From Deltaproteobacteria bacterium (lineage in GTDB: Bacteria; Myxococcota; Myxococcia; SLRQ01), in assembly GCA_007128675.1 (NCBI GenBank), contig SKWY01000046.1, forward strand, positions 1 through 10,183: DNA of 10,183 nucleotides, read 5' to 3'. How positions within the stretch are numbered: the stretch's first letter is position 1; each line of letters opens with the position of its first letter. The notes under the pieces were generated by a model, which saw nothing but the letters and a program-made list of their open reading frames with translations, did not search any database and had not been told where the DNA came from. A program made the translations under genes and the position numbers. This document shows, piece by piece, positions 1 to 7,016 of the stretch.

Positions 1-205
1 GCTGCCCTCCTCCCGAAGCGACCGGCAGTCCGGTCTCCGATCCGTGGGCTCCGCACTGGCGTGGGTGCGCCACACGGCTCGGAAACCGGCTCCCGGCGCT
101 TAGTCTACTGCTAGGTGGCGGGACTACTTGGCTGTCCTGCTTTGCCTTCGCGTGTCGCCGCTACCTTGTGCAGCCTCAACTTCCCTCACCTTTCGATGGG
201 CCCAT
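1..205. other. Non-coding left edge downstream of nagZ
   Basis: No convincing reading frame was found on either strand. A plus-strand ORF that starts here runs antisense into nagZ and has no domain-like features. I looked for tRNA, SRP RNA, RNase P and tmRNA signatures and recognised none. The region contains the inverted repeat at 30-89, listed separately. At 4-14 the minus strand reads GGGAGGAGGGC, a strong Shine-Dalgarno-like run. It could serve a further minus-strand gene beginning just beyond the left edge, but this cannot be tested here. Confidence 0.6.
30..89. repeat. Long imperfect inverted repeat / RNA hairpin candidate
   Basis: CCGGTCTCCGA (30-40) faces TCGGAAACCGG (79-89): 11 positions with one mismatch on the plus strand. 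The mismatch becomes a G-U pair if the minus strand is transcribed. Inside it CCGTG (42-46) faces CACGG (73-77), and directly abutting that TGGCG (57-61) pairs with CGCCA (68-72) around a six-base loop. A minus-strand RNA could fold into a long stem of about 16 pairs with a one-sided bulge and an apical hairpin. It lies about 115 bases downstream of the nagZ stop in the direction of transcription. There is no T-run after it, so it is not a standard intrinsic terminator. It could be an mRNA 3'-end structure, a small RNA or a protein-binding site. The repeat is visible; its role is unknown. Confidence 0.55.
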
Positions 206-1285
206 CTACTCGATCGGCTCCTCATTACCTCGCAAGTCTTCGGCGAAGCTCAGGCTCTCCCGGGTTCTTAGTACCTCATTTGGCTCTTGCCTTCGGCGCC
301 GCGGATCGAACCTTCTTGCAAGCTCGTTCAATCGGCCGGCCGCTTCTTCGACTCGTTCCCGTCGCAGCCGGTCATCCATCATTGCTCTTGCCAGCGCCTC
401 GACCACATGAAGCTGTCGGTCCGCCCGATGACAGACGATGACCTGATCGCATCCGGCGCATACTGCCGCTACCGCCGCTTCACCGACATCGTAGTTGTCC
501 GTGATTGCCTGCATCTCCATGTCGTCGGTGAATACGACGCCGTCGTACTCGAGATCATGGCGCAGAATCCCGAGCACCTTCGGGCTCATGGTGGCTGGCC
601 TGCCAGGATCCACTCCATCCAAGGAGATATGAGCCGTCATCATCGTTGCCACCCTTGCCCCCGAAAGTGCCGCGAAGGGAACCAGCTCGATTTGGTCTAG
701 CCGAGTTCTGTCGTGTGGCAAGCTGGGAAGCTCGAGATGACTATCCGTCCTCGTGTCGCCATGCCCAGGAAAGTGCTTGGCACAACCGGCAAGGCCGGCT
801 GTTTGGAGACCTCTTACGAAGGCTACAGCCAACCTTGCCACCTCATGAGGATCGGCGGAGAAGGATCTGTCTCCAATGATCGGGTTTTCGGAATAGGTGT
901 CGACATCCGCGACGGGAGCGAAGGTCAGATCGAACCCCAGGGACGTAAGCTCTCTTGCCATCAATCCGCCGGCACTCTCGGCTGCTGCTTCGCCATGACG
1001 CGAAAGCTGGCGCATGCTCGGAAGATCGGTGGCGATTCCTTGAAGCCTTGCCACTCTTCCTCCCTCCTGATCCACCGACAGAAGGACCGGGCCAGGCGCC
1101 AAGGCGCGTATCTCATCGGTAAGGGCCCGGACCTGACTGCCCGTCCTCACGTTTCGCCGAAAGAGTATGACTCCGCCGGCCCCCAGCTCGATTAGGCGAC
1201 GAGCTTCATCCGGAGGTTCGAGTCCATCGAAACCCAGAACTAGACAGCGAGCGGCAAGAGCTTCGAGTTGTCGCGAAGTGCTCAT
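206..1285 (-). CDS. nagZ: Beta-N-acetylhexosaminidase NagZ (glycoside hydrolase family 3)
   Basis: A cytoplasmic enzyme that removes N-acetylglucosamine from GlcNAc-1,6-anhydroMurNAc peptides during recycling of cell-wall fragments. With the start at 1285 it has 359 residues, close to the roughly 340 usual for proteobacterial NagZ. Visible family marks are VDQEGGRVARL (residues 71-81), the loop KHFPGHGDTRTDSHLELP (170-187) carrying the Asp-His pair that acts as general acid/base, and FTDDMEM (252-258), whose first Asp (254) is the expected nucleophile. There is no signal peptide, in keeping with a cytosolic role. An in-frame ATG at 1330 would add 15 residues but has no ribosome binding site, while the ATG at 1285 follows AAAGAGA at a suitable distance. 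The last 25-30 residues are basic then acidic and look like a poorly conserved tail. It is the last recognisable gene of the minus-strand group, 91 bases after rimO, so it may be co-transcribed or have its own promoter. No other recycling genes (ampG, ampD) are in view. Confidence 0.93.
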   Translation of the reverse strand: MSTSRQLEALAARCLVLGFDGLEPPDEARRLIELGAGGVILFRRNVRTGSQVRALTDEIRALAPGPVLLSVDQEGGRVARLQGIATDLPSMRQLSRHGEAAAESAGGLMARELTSLGFDLTFAPVADVDTYSENPIIGDRSFSADPHEVARLAVAFVRGLQTAGLAGCAKHFPGHGDTRTDSHLELPSLPHDRTRLDQIELVPFAALSGARVATMMTAHISLDGVDPGRPATMSPKVLGILRHDLEYDGVVFTDDMEMQAITDNYDVGEAAVAAVCAGCDQVIVCHRADRQLHVVEALARAMMDDRLRRERVEEAAGRLNELARRFDPRRRRQEPNEVLRTRESLSFAEDLRGNEEPIE

Positions 1286-1376
1286 ATTGGTCTCTTTGCA
1301 ATCAGGGCGCTCACAACGAGATGGGCGCATCGGCGAGTAAGGGAAAGGGGGTTCGAGGTGGCCACATCAGCGCCTT

Positions 1377-2828
1377 TCACGCGTCATCGGCCTGCGGAAA
1401 CTCTTCGGGGACCATTCCAATTAGGTCATAGGCATGCGAATCGGTTATCTCGACCTCGACTATGCTCCCGGGCCGGGGTGTTTGACCCTCCAAATAAACG
1501 ACCCCATCGATCTCGGGAGCCTGACCGGCGTGGCGGCCCTGAATGACGAGATCCGACTCCTCGCTGACGCCCTCTACCAGCACGTCCAGTCTGCGGCCTA
1601 TCATCTTGGCTTGATGCTCCGCGCTAATTCGCTGCTGGGTCTCCATCAGCCGCGCGCGTCGCTCTTCCGCCAGGCTGGACGGAACTTTCTCGGGCATATC
1701 GAAGGCGGCTGTTCCTTCTTCATCGGAGTAGACGAAGACGCCAACGTTCTCGAAGCGCATCTCCTCCACGAAGTCAATCAGCCTATCGAAGTCGTCGCTC
1801 GTCTCTTTCGGGTGTCCGACCAGAAAGGTAGTGCGAAGAGTGAGGCCGCCTTTTTCGGCGCCAATGATCTTTCGCATTTTGGCAAGGTCTCGGCGAACCT
1901 GGTCGATACTCGAGCCGCGGCGCATCAGGCGCAACATGGAGTCCGATGCATGCTGCAGGGGGATGTCCAGGTAGGGAAGAACTTTCTCGTTCCTCGCCCA
2001 GACATCGAAGAAGGCATCTGGCATGGGGCTCGGGTATGCATAGAGCATTCGAATCCAGTGAAGCCCCTCGACCCCACCCAACTCGCGCAAGAGATCGGCG
2101 AGATGGGGCTTGCTCGGTATGTCACGGCCATATGCCGAAAGGTCTTGAGCGATTAGGTTCAGCTCGACTACGCCGTCTTCGACTAGGGCTCGCGCCTCCT
2201 CCACTAGGCTCTCGATGGTCCGAGATCTCTGGGGCCCTCGTATGGAAGGGATGACGCAGTAGGAGCAGGATCTATCGCAACCTTCCGAGATCCTCAGGTA
2301 GGCGGAGCCTCCGGCGGTGCTGCGAATGCGAGGGTAGCCTTCTACGTGCGAGGCTTTTGGGTCCGACAGGATTAGTCGCGGTAATGGCCTCGTCCCCTCA
2401 TGGGGGCCCTCTTCGAACCTGACTATCCGTCCGATATCGGTGAAGGAGTTGGTGCCGAGAAAATGGTCGACCTCGGGCAGCTCTTCTTCCAACTGCGATC
2501 CGTATCTTTGAGCAAGGCAGCCCGTCACGATCAGCTTGCCGTCACCATTAGAGTCCTTGATCCTTGCAAGCTTGAGAATGGCCTCGATCGATTCCTCTTT
2601 TGCCGGTTCGATGAATGCGCAGGTGTTCACCAGGAGCAGATCCGCGTCCTCGGGCCTTTCGGTCACCGAGTAGCCCTCCTTCGCCAGGCATCCGAGTAGA
2701 AGCTCCGAGTCCACGCGGTTCTTTGGACAGCCAAGAGACAGCAGGAAGACCGATCTGCCTTTGGTCAGCGGCTCCTTCGACGGGGAATCGGGACCTCTTC
2801 GTCTTTCGTGCTCACCTTTTTTCGCCAA
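1377..2828 (-). CDS. rimO: Ribosomal protein S12 methylthiotransferase RimO
   Basis: A radical-SAM enzyme that adds a methylthio group to a conserved aspartate of ribosomal protein S12. The order is an N-terminal MTTase domain with SLGCPKNRVDSE (31-42) and three cluster-binding cysteines C34, C70 and C104; then the radical-SAM core with CDRSCSYC (C184, C188, C191) binding the SAM-cleaving 4Fe-4S cluster; then a C-terminal TRAM domain from about residue 411. The SLGCPKN motif and overall length separate it from the tRNA enzyme MiaB. At 483 residues it is somewhat longer than the usual 430-450, mostly through a charged, probably disordered 25-residue N-terminal lead. The start is a TTG three bases after the yajQ stop, with only a weak GGGA upstream inside yajQ. 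Translation may therefore be coupled to yajQ, and the exact start is less certain than the identity. Enzyme cysteines are all present and nothing appears broken. Confidence 0.95.
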   Translation of the reverse strand: MAKKGEHERRRGPDSPSKEPLTKGRSVFLLSLGCPKNRVDSELLLGCLAKEGYSVTERPEDADLLLVNTCAFIEPAKEESIEAILKLARIKDSNGDGKLIVTGCLAQRYGSQLEEELPEVDHFLGTNSFTDIGRIVRFEEGPHEGTRPLPRLILSDPKASHVEGYPRIRSTAGGSAYLRISEGCDRSCSYCVIPSIRGPQRSRTIESLVEEARALVEDGVVELNLIAQDLSAYGRDIPSKPHLADLLRELGGVEGLHWIRMLYAYPSPMPDAFFDVWARNEKVLPYLDIPLQHASDSMLRLMRRGSSIDQVRRDLAKMRKIIGAEKGGLTLRTTFLVGHPKETSDDFDRLIDFVEEMRFENVGVFVYSDEEGTAAFDMPEKVPSSLAEERRARLMETQQRISAEHQAKMIGRRLDVLVEGVSEESDLVIQGRHAGQAPEIDGVVYLEGQTPRPGSIVEVEITDSHAYDLIGMVPEEFPQADDA

Positions 2829-2831
2829 GAC

Positions 2832-3317
2832 TCAATCCCGAAAGTTCGTGAACTGCATTGCTATGCCCAGCTCTGCTTCCTTGACGGCCTTGATGACGTC
2901 TTGGAGGTCGTCGCGCTTCTTGCCGGTGACTCGAACAGTGTCGCCTTGTATGGCAACCTGCACCTTCTTCTTCATGGCTTTTACCAGTTTCACGATCTCC
3001 CGGGCCTTCTCTGTGGGAATTCCTACCTGGATCACCACGTCTTGCTTGATTGTCTTACCCCCAGCGGGAAGCGGGTCCTGTAGCTGGAAGGCTTCGAGAG
3101 GAAGCCCACGTCTAATCAAGCGAGTGGTGAGGACATCCCAGGCCGCATCGAGCCGGCCCTCGGTCTCGGAGCGAAGCGATATCCCGTCGGCGGATAGCTC
3201 AATCTGGGTATTGGTGCCCTTGAAGTCGAACCGCTGGGCGATCTCCTTCTTGGCCTGATTGACGGCGTTGTCCAGCTCGTGGCGATCGATCTCGCTGACT
3301 ATGTCGAATGAAGGCAT
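2832..3317 (-). CDS. yajQ: YajQ family nucleotide-binding protein (DUF520)
   Basis: A 161-residue cytoplasmic protein of the YajQ/DUF520 family, full length for the family (about 160-165). It opens with the typical MPSFDIVSEIDRHELDNAVN and contains the family's RFDFKGT segment (residues 30-36) and the KVQVAIQGDTVRVTGKKRDDLQ region (about 118-139). The fold is known to be two RRM-like alpha/beta units. Members bind nucleotides or nucleic acid, and a Xanthomonas homologue has been reported as a c-di-GMP effector; whether this one binds c-di-GMP cannot be read from the sequence. It starts with ATG 11 bases after the stop of the SLOG gene and ends 3 bases before the rimO TTG, so the three genes almost surely share a transcript. 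No strong Shine-Dalgarno precedes its ATG, which fits translational coupling. Confidence 0.93.
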   Translation of the reverse strand: MPSFDIVSEIDRHELDNAVNQAKKEIAQRFDFKGTNTQIELSADGISLRSETEGRLDAAWDVLTTRLIRRGLPLEAFQLQDPLPAGGKTIKQDVVIQVGIPTEKAREIVKLVKAMKKKVQVAIQGDTVRVTGKKRDDLQDVIKAVKEAELGIAMQFTNFRD

Positions 3318-3328
3318 GACAAAACTAT

Positions 3329-3817
3329 TTATGACAACCTGTCTTCGCCGTCGAGTGTGAGCAGAATCACTGCCTTGGCTTCGGCTTGGATCCCCGGGGC
3401 TTGGCTCTCGCGACTACCCGCTACATTTAGGATCCTGGGCCGATGAAGTGACAAGAAGCGCCGCAGCTCGGAGGCTGCCGAACTTGCCGAAAGCCTGGAA
3501 AGATCCAGGTGGAGAACGGGGCGTTTCAGGCCCTCGGCAAGCCGTTTCGTCAAGGCGCTTCCGCCGGTTGGTGCTCCTCTTGTGAAAAGAACCGTCGCGT
3601 CGCTGTCGCGCACATTCCATTTAGTGCGTAACGAATACTCCTCGGAGGGAGTTTCGTTCAGCTCAAAACGGATTGGTACTCTTCCATCCTCCGCCCGCCG
3701 ACCTTTGGGGCACCATCCGCCGTGCGAAAGACCAAGCTCGATCGCGGCCTGTAGGCCTGCCCGGTCGGCGCCGGTTTGGCCGCCGGAGACGATGCCGTCT
3801 GGAATATGCGCACACAT
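3329..3817 (-). CDS. Circularly permuted YpsA-like SLOG family protein (formerly 'putative molybdenum carrier')
   Basis: A 162-residue protein matching what I know of the cpYpsA family (Pfam entry once named MoCo carrier). Family marks in order are SGGQTGADRAG (11-21), a Gly-rich ligand-binding loop; GGWCPKGRRAEDG (33-45); NETPS (54-58); NVRDSDATVLF (68-78); TGGSALT (84-90); and NVAGSRES followed by PGI (131-143). SLOG domains are Rossmann-like folds proposed to bind nucleotide-derived ligands. The older molybdenum-cofactor label came from resemblance to cofactor carriers and is not evidence of function. The real ligand is unknown. It begins with ATG preceded by TTAGGA seven bases upstream, a good binding site. 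It is the first clear gene of the minus-strand operon, ahead of yajQ, rimO and nagZ, which gives no obvious functional link beyond shared expression. A possible short ORF ends 9 bases upstream of its start. Confidence 0.88.
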   Translation of the reverse strand: MCAHIPDGIVSGGQTGADRAGLQAAIELGLSHGGWCPKGRRAEDGRVPIRFELNETPSEEYSLRTKWNVRDSDATVLFTRGAPTGGSALTKRLAEGLKRPVLHLDLSRLSASSAASELRRFLSLHRPRILNVAGSRESQAPGIQAEAKAVILLTLDGEDRLS

Positions 3818-3826
3818 TTTCGAATC

Positions 3827-3943
3827 CTAACGTGAGCCCCCAAATAGTTGAAGCTTGTTGCAGGGTCGACGTATGGGGATAATGACGATAGGCATGGCTC
3901 CGGATTTTCCTCCGAAGCGACTCGAGCCATGGAGGCTTCCCAT
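3827..3943 (-). CDS. Candidate 38-residue leader ORF ahead of the SLOG gene (speculative)
   Basis: On the minus strand TAAGGAGG is followed after three bases by ATG and an open frame of 38 codons, with a hydrophobic patch AMPIVIIPI (residues 16-24) and a basic, Gly-rich remainder. Its TAG stop (3827-3829) lies within the TTAGGA ribosome binding site of the SLOG gene, an arrangement that could couple translation of the two. Against it, the GGAGGC that includes the Shine-Dalgarno can pair with GCCTCC just inside the ORF, the spacing is tight, and such a short frame can occur by chance. I recognise no family. It should be read as a possibility rather than a gene call. Confidence 0.2.
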   Translation of the reverse strand: MGSLHGSSRFGGKSGAMPIVIIPIRRPCNKLQLFGGSR

Positions 3944-3951
3944 CAGCCTCC
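3931..3951 (-). promoter_or_regulatory. Hairpin that would hide the leader-ORF ribosome binding site
   Basis: In minus-strand RNA, GGAGGC (3951-3946) can pair with GCCUCC (3936-3931), leaving a nine-base loop that contains the AUG of the candidate leader ORF. The Shine-Dalgarno sits in the stem and the start codon in the loop. This could repress translation of the leader ORF, or it could show that the purine run is there for the hairpin rather than for initiation. The complementarity is seen; the function is inference. Confidence 0.3.
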
Positions 3952-4114
3952 TTACACCCCGCGAGACGCTCTTCTAAGAACGCAGACGCGGACGCTTCTC
4001 GTACAACCAACTTTCCACCAACAAGACACATCCGCGCTAAGCCCCTGTTCTCTGAAGGGGGTTCATCTCCGGGCCTATTTCGCGATGCAGGGGATCCGTC
4101 AGCCTCGAGATGCG

Positions 4115-4143
4115 TTGACCGGCTGGCTTGCACCCTGATATGC
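4115..4143 (+). promoter_or_regulatory. Possible sigma-70 type promoter for the MshEN gene
   Basis: TTGACC (4115-4120) matches five of six bases of the -35 consensus. With a 17-base spacer the -10 position is ATATGC (4138-4143), a poor match, and neighbouring GATATG at a 16-base spacer is no better. Transcription would begin near 4150, almost on top of the Shine-Dalgarno, giving a very short leader. This weakens the call. Confidence 0.2.
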
Positions 4144-4150
4144 GTGACCA

Positions 4151-4159
4151 AAAGGAGGT
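4151..4159 (+). promoter_or_regulatory. Strong Shine-Dalgarno deciding the MshEN start
   Basis: AAAGGAGGT lies five bases (counted from GGAGG) before the GTG at 4164. In-frame TTG (4128) and ATG (4140) codons upstream lack any binding site, and the MshEN domain begins only at residue 4 of the GTG product. The GTG is therefore preferred. Confidence 0.85.
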
Positions 4160-4163
4160 TCTC

Positions 4164-5024
4164 GTGCCTAGAAAGAAGCTTGGAGAGCTGCTGATGCAAC
4201 GAGGCCTGATCGATGAGGATCAGCTTGCATCCGCTCTTGCCTACCAGCGCCAGTGGGGCCATAGGCTCGGCGCGGCTCTTCTAGCCAAGGGCTTCATTTC
4301 CGAAGCGGATCTTTGCAAGGCGTTGGGCGAAGAGCTTTCGATTCCGCTTATCGACCTCTCCGAGGTCGAGCCGGATCCCAGGGCCGTCAAGATGCTGAAG
4401 GGGCCTTTCTGCGAGAGCCACGAGCTATTTCCGTACGCGGTCGACGAGATTCAACGCCGCCCACGCCTCATCTGCGCCATGGCGGATCCGCTGAATGTTG
4501 CCGCGGTGGACGAGATCGAGTTTACGACCGGTTTTAGAGTCAAGGCCGTTCTTGCTCCTCTATCGCAGATCCATAGCGCCATTCGACGCTACTACATGGG
4601 CGCCGCCACGGTGATCAAGAAGATACCGAGTCGTCCGCAGACGAGGCCTTCCAAGGACGAAGGAGAGATGGTTGTAATGCGGCCGGGAGGGGTCGAGGAG
4701 ACGGTGGATACGCGAATTCACAAGACCGATCCCGGCTGTGATCCGAACCTCGTCGAGGAAGAGGATGTAGTCTTGCTCTCCGAAGAGGTAACCGCCCGGA
4801 CCGGCCTTGCGGAGCTGGTTCGCGAGCGAGAGGCCCGAGAACGTGCTCGGCGCAAGGAAGGACAACCGGTCAAGGAGGATCTGGACTTCTTGTTTGGATT
4901 GAACACTCAGGACAATGAACGACTCGACAAGCTCGAGAGGATGTTTTGGGGTCTCGTTCGAGTGATGGCCAAGAAGGGACATATAACCAAGGAAGAGTTC
5001 ATGGACGCCATAGGGGAGAGCTGA
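4164..5024 (+). CDS. Stand-alone MshEN (GspE/PilB N-terminal) domain protein
   Basis: A 286-residue cytoplasmic protein whose first 145 residues form the domain found at the N terminus of type II secretion and type IV pilus ATPases. Two repeated motifs are visible: KLGELLMQRGLIDEDQLASALAYQ (residues 5-28, in two parts: KLGELL and LASALAYQ) and RLGAALLAKGFISEADLCKAL (34-54, conserved RLG and L50/L54). In MshEN proteins such repeats bind c-di-GMP. Here the first Arg is Lys5 and the Gln closing the second repeat is a Glu (57), so binding is possible but not assured. No Walker A/B motor domain follows. Residues 150-240 are polar and acidic to basic, likely disordered; residues 250-286 form a helical tail ending in GHITKEEF. 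It is therefore not an ATPase but perhaps a regulator or adaptor. The gene is alone on its strand, divergent from the SLOG operon and convergent with the kinase operon. Confidence 0.85.
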   Translation: MPRKKLGELLMQRGLIDEDQLASALAYQRQWGHRLGAALLAKGFISEADLCKALGEELSIPLIDLSEVEPDPRAVKMLKGPFCESHELFPYAVDEIQRRPRLICAMADPLNVAAVDEIEFTTGFRVKAVLAPLSQIHSAIRRYYMGAATVIKKIPSRPQTRPSKDEGEMVVMRPGGVEETVDTRIHKTDPGCDPNLVEEEDVVLLSEEVTARTGLAELVREREARERARRKEGQPVKEDLDFLFGLNTQDNERLDKLERMFWGLVRVMAKKGHITKEEFMDAIGES

Positions 5025-5071
5025 GGGAGAGCTGGACTCCCACGCCTATGCTCGTGCAGCACGAATGCTCT
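5025..5071. terminator. Convergent gap with two small hairpins, possible terminator
   Basis: Between the MshEN stop and the kinase stop there are 47 bases. GGGAG (5025-5029) can pair with CTCCC (5037-5041) around seven bases, and TCGTG (5052-5056) with CACGA (5060-5064) around CAG. Neither is followed by a T-run on either strand, so intrinsic termination is doubtful. The position between converging genes is the main reason to consider it. Confidence 0.25.
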
Positions 5072-6997
5072 TCACTTGTCGTCGGCCACGGTGGGAAGGC
5101 GAATTAGGAATACAGAGCCCTTATCAGGCTCGCTCTCGACGGTTATCGTGCCTCCGTGCCCCCGGACAATCTCCTGTACGATGGAGAGTCCCAAACCCGT
5201 TCCCTTGCCTGGTGCCTTGGTACTGAAGAAGGGCTCGAAGATGCGAGCGGAAACCTCTGGGGCCATGCCTCGGCCATTATCTCGAAGCTGTATTTCCAAG
5301 AAGTCCTTCACAATGTGAGTGGATATGCAGATCTCTCCGCCGGACTCGACGGCGTGGCAAGCATTCGTGATGAGATTGACGAAGACCTGCTCGAGCCTGC
5401 TCGAGTTCCCCATCACGTGAGGCATGTCCGCCGTCCATTGAAGGTCGAGCTGAATACTCTCACACTTGATGATGTGGTCACAGAGCTTCACCGACTGCTC
5501 GATCACCCGTCTTAGGTCTAATCGCGACGGTCTTTCGTCGGAAGGGCGAGCATACGCGACCAGTCCTCGTGTGAAGTCTAGTATCCGGTCCGCGCTTTCG
5601 AGTATTCGAGAGGCCTTCTCCACGTCCTGCTCGACGCCAAGCTCCGCCAGCCTGTCGCGTATGTACTCGGCATACACGGTTATGCTCGTCAAAGGATTAT
5701 TCAGCTCGTGCACCACCGCCGCGGATAGTTGTCCCAGGCTGGCAAGCTTTTCTGCCTGAATAATCTGTCTCTTGAGCTCCCAAATGCGGGATAGATCGTT
5801 GCCGATTGCGATTACACTCTCCACTCTGCCATCAGAGTCGAGTACAGCCGCCGAGTTGAAGGCGACTCGTACCCTCCGCCCATCACGAGCAACGACGGAA
5901 GCCTCCACATTGGTTGCCGCGCGTCCCTGCAAGGCGAGACTGATCATATGGTTGATGGAGGAGTGATCCTCTTCCGCCAGAAGCTGGGTGAAGGGCTCGC
6001 CTATTACCTCCTCGCGAGAGAAGCCGGAGAGAGCCTGAAAAGCGCGATTGAATACTGAAATGCGACCTCGGTCATTCATGACCATAATCAAGGCGTTGGC
6101 GTTGTCTATCAGCTTTTCTAGATAGCCTCTCAGGTAGCGCGCCTCTCTCAGAAGACGGGTATTGCGCAAGGCCACCGATAGATGGTTGGCCAGGGAGATG
6201 ACAATACGCTCATCCGCCTCCGGGTTGGAGAACTGGTCGAATGAACCCTCTAGGTTGATCATGCCAAGAAGCTGTCTGCCGGAAGCCAGCGGCACCCCTA
6301 AGCCTGTATCCGTGTCCTCGAAAATTCGGTGATATTTCTCACTCACCGCGACCTTGTCAGAGCGCAAAAACTCCTCGGAAATCTCCATCTTGAGGACAGA
6401 GGAGCGTTTCAACGTCAAAACATCATGCTCTTTTCGAATCAAGGTTCCTTCGGCATATAGGCTGGAGAGCTTTTTGGAAAACGGATCGATGACTCGCACC
6501 GCGAACCGTCTATTCTCGAAGAGATCTCGCAGTCCTCTGGCTACGACGCCCACGAGATCATCCTCGGTTAGGAGCGAGGACAAGAGACGGCCGATCTCGA
6601 GCACCCGTCTCTCTTCCTCGAGCTTACGAGAAGTCTCGGCTAGTCGCGTCCCCACGAGCCCTGTATCCAAGGTCAATAAAAGAAGGTCATCGGTAGTCGT
6701 CGCGGTGGCAAGGGCGGTACGGCCGCCAGGCAGGTTCACAGCGCTCTGCCTGTTCCCCTCGAGAATTGTTCTGAAGCTTGACCCATTTGGCAAAAGGTCC
6801 ACAAGAGAGCGTCCAGCAAGATCTCCCTCATCGTCCGCATCGATCTCGGCGGCAAAGGACTTGGTCGCTGCAAGTACCTCTAGATCCTTCGTGCAGACCA
6901 CTGCTGGTGTGTCGGACTCCCTAAAGAACCGCCAGAGGGCTCTATGTAAGTCGGCGTCCTCGTGGCTACTCTTCGTTGCTTGTTTCAATTTGGACAT
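5072..6997 (-). CDS. Cytoplasmic sensor histidine kinase, PAS-GAF-PAS-HisKA-HATPase
   Basis: A 641-residue kinase without membrane segments. In order: a divergent PAS-like domain (about 18-112), a short coiled coil, a GAF domain (about 132-285), a PAS domain (about 292-405), a HisKA dimerisation domain with the phosphorylated His430 in VVHELNNPLTSI, and an ATPase domain with the N-box around N541/N545, DNGRGM (573-578), FEPFFSTK (587-594) and GKGTGLGLS (597-605). All catalytic boxes are intact, and the HELNNPL form resembles NtrB-like kinases. It starts at ATG 6997, 19 bases after the stop of the REC-GAF-PAS-HisKA gene, and is surely in the same transcript. No receiver domain is attached, so it needs a separate partner, not in view. 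Its GAF-PAS-HisKA order parallels the upstream neighbour, suggesting an old duplication. The signal it senses cannot be told from sequence. Confidence 0.93.
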   Translation of the reverse strand: MSKLKQATKSSHEDADLHRALWRFFRESDTPAVVCTKDLEVLAATKSFAAEIDADDEGDLAGRSLVDLLPNGSSFRTILEGNRQSAVNLPGGRTALATATTTDDLLLLTLDTGLVGTRLAETSRKLEEERRVLEIGRLLSSLLTEDDLVGVVARGLRDLFENRRFAVRVIDPFSKKLSSLYAEGTLIRKEHDVLTLKRSSVLKMEISEEFLRSDKVAVSEKYHRIFEDTDTGLGVPLASGRQLLGMINLEGSFDQFSNPEADERIVISLANHLSVALRNTRLLREARYLRGYLEKLIDNANALIMVMNDRGRISVFNRAFQALSGFSREEVIGEPFTQLLAEEDHSSINHMISLALQGRAATNVEASVVARDGRRVRVAFNSAAVLDSDGRVESVIAIGNDLSRIWELKRQIIQAEKLASLGQLSAAVVHELNNPLTSITVYAEYIRDRLAELGVEQDVEKASRILESADRILDFTRGLVAYARPSDERPSRLDLRRVIEQSVKLCDHIIKCESIQLDLQWTADMPHVMGNSSRLEQVFVNLITNACHAVESGGEICISTHIVKDFLEIQLRDNGRGMAPEVSARIFEPFFSTKAPGKGTGLGLSIVQEIVRGHGGTITVESEPDKGSVFLIRLPTVADDK

Positions 6998-7016
6998 GCT
7001 CTTACTCGTCTGGCAA

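Larger units (their letters stand above)
3818..4163. other. Divergent intergenic region between the SLOG operon and the MshEN gene
   Basis: This 346-base stretch must carry the promoters for both the leftward operon and the rightward MshEN gene, apart from the speculative short ORF at 3827-3943. Visible structures are GGAGGC/GCCTCC (3931-3936 and 3946-3951, nine-base loop) and CCCCT/AGGGG (4042-4046 and 4056-4060, nine-base loop). A possible rightward promoter is listed at 4115-4143. I found no convincing -35/-10 pair for the leftward operon. Longer open frames crossing this region on either strand have no family resemblance and run antisense or out of frame to real genes. Confidence 0.5.

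Noticed and set aside
1..205. Structural RNA such as tRNA, SRP RNA or RNase P
   Set aside because: The region is structured but none of the conserved sequence signatures of these RNAs were found.
1286..1330. N-terminal extension of nagZ to the ATG at 1330
   Set aside because: No ribosome binding site precedes it and the added residues do not resemble the start of the GH3 domain; the ATG at 1285 has AAAGAGA upstream.
1286..1376. Terminator or promoter between rimO and nagZ
   Set aside because: Only short palindromes such as GTGGCCAC and distant six-base complementarity are present, with no T-run and no convincing -35/-10 pair.
1434..2156. Plus-strand open frame of 240 codons
   Set aside because: It lies wholly antisense to rimO, whose radical-SAM and TRAM regions are intact in the other strand.
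4113..4132. Possible sigma-54 promoter around TTGACCGGCTGGCTTGCA
   Set aside because: The GG and GC elements are not at the required spacing.
3663..4262. Minus-strand open frame of 199 codons across the divergent region
   Set aside because: It overlaps the SLOG gene in another frame and the MshEN gene antisense, with no ribosome site or family pattern.
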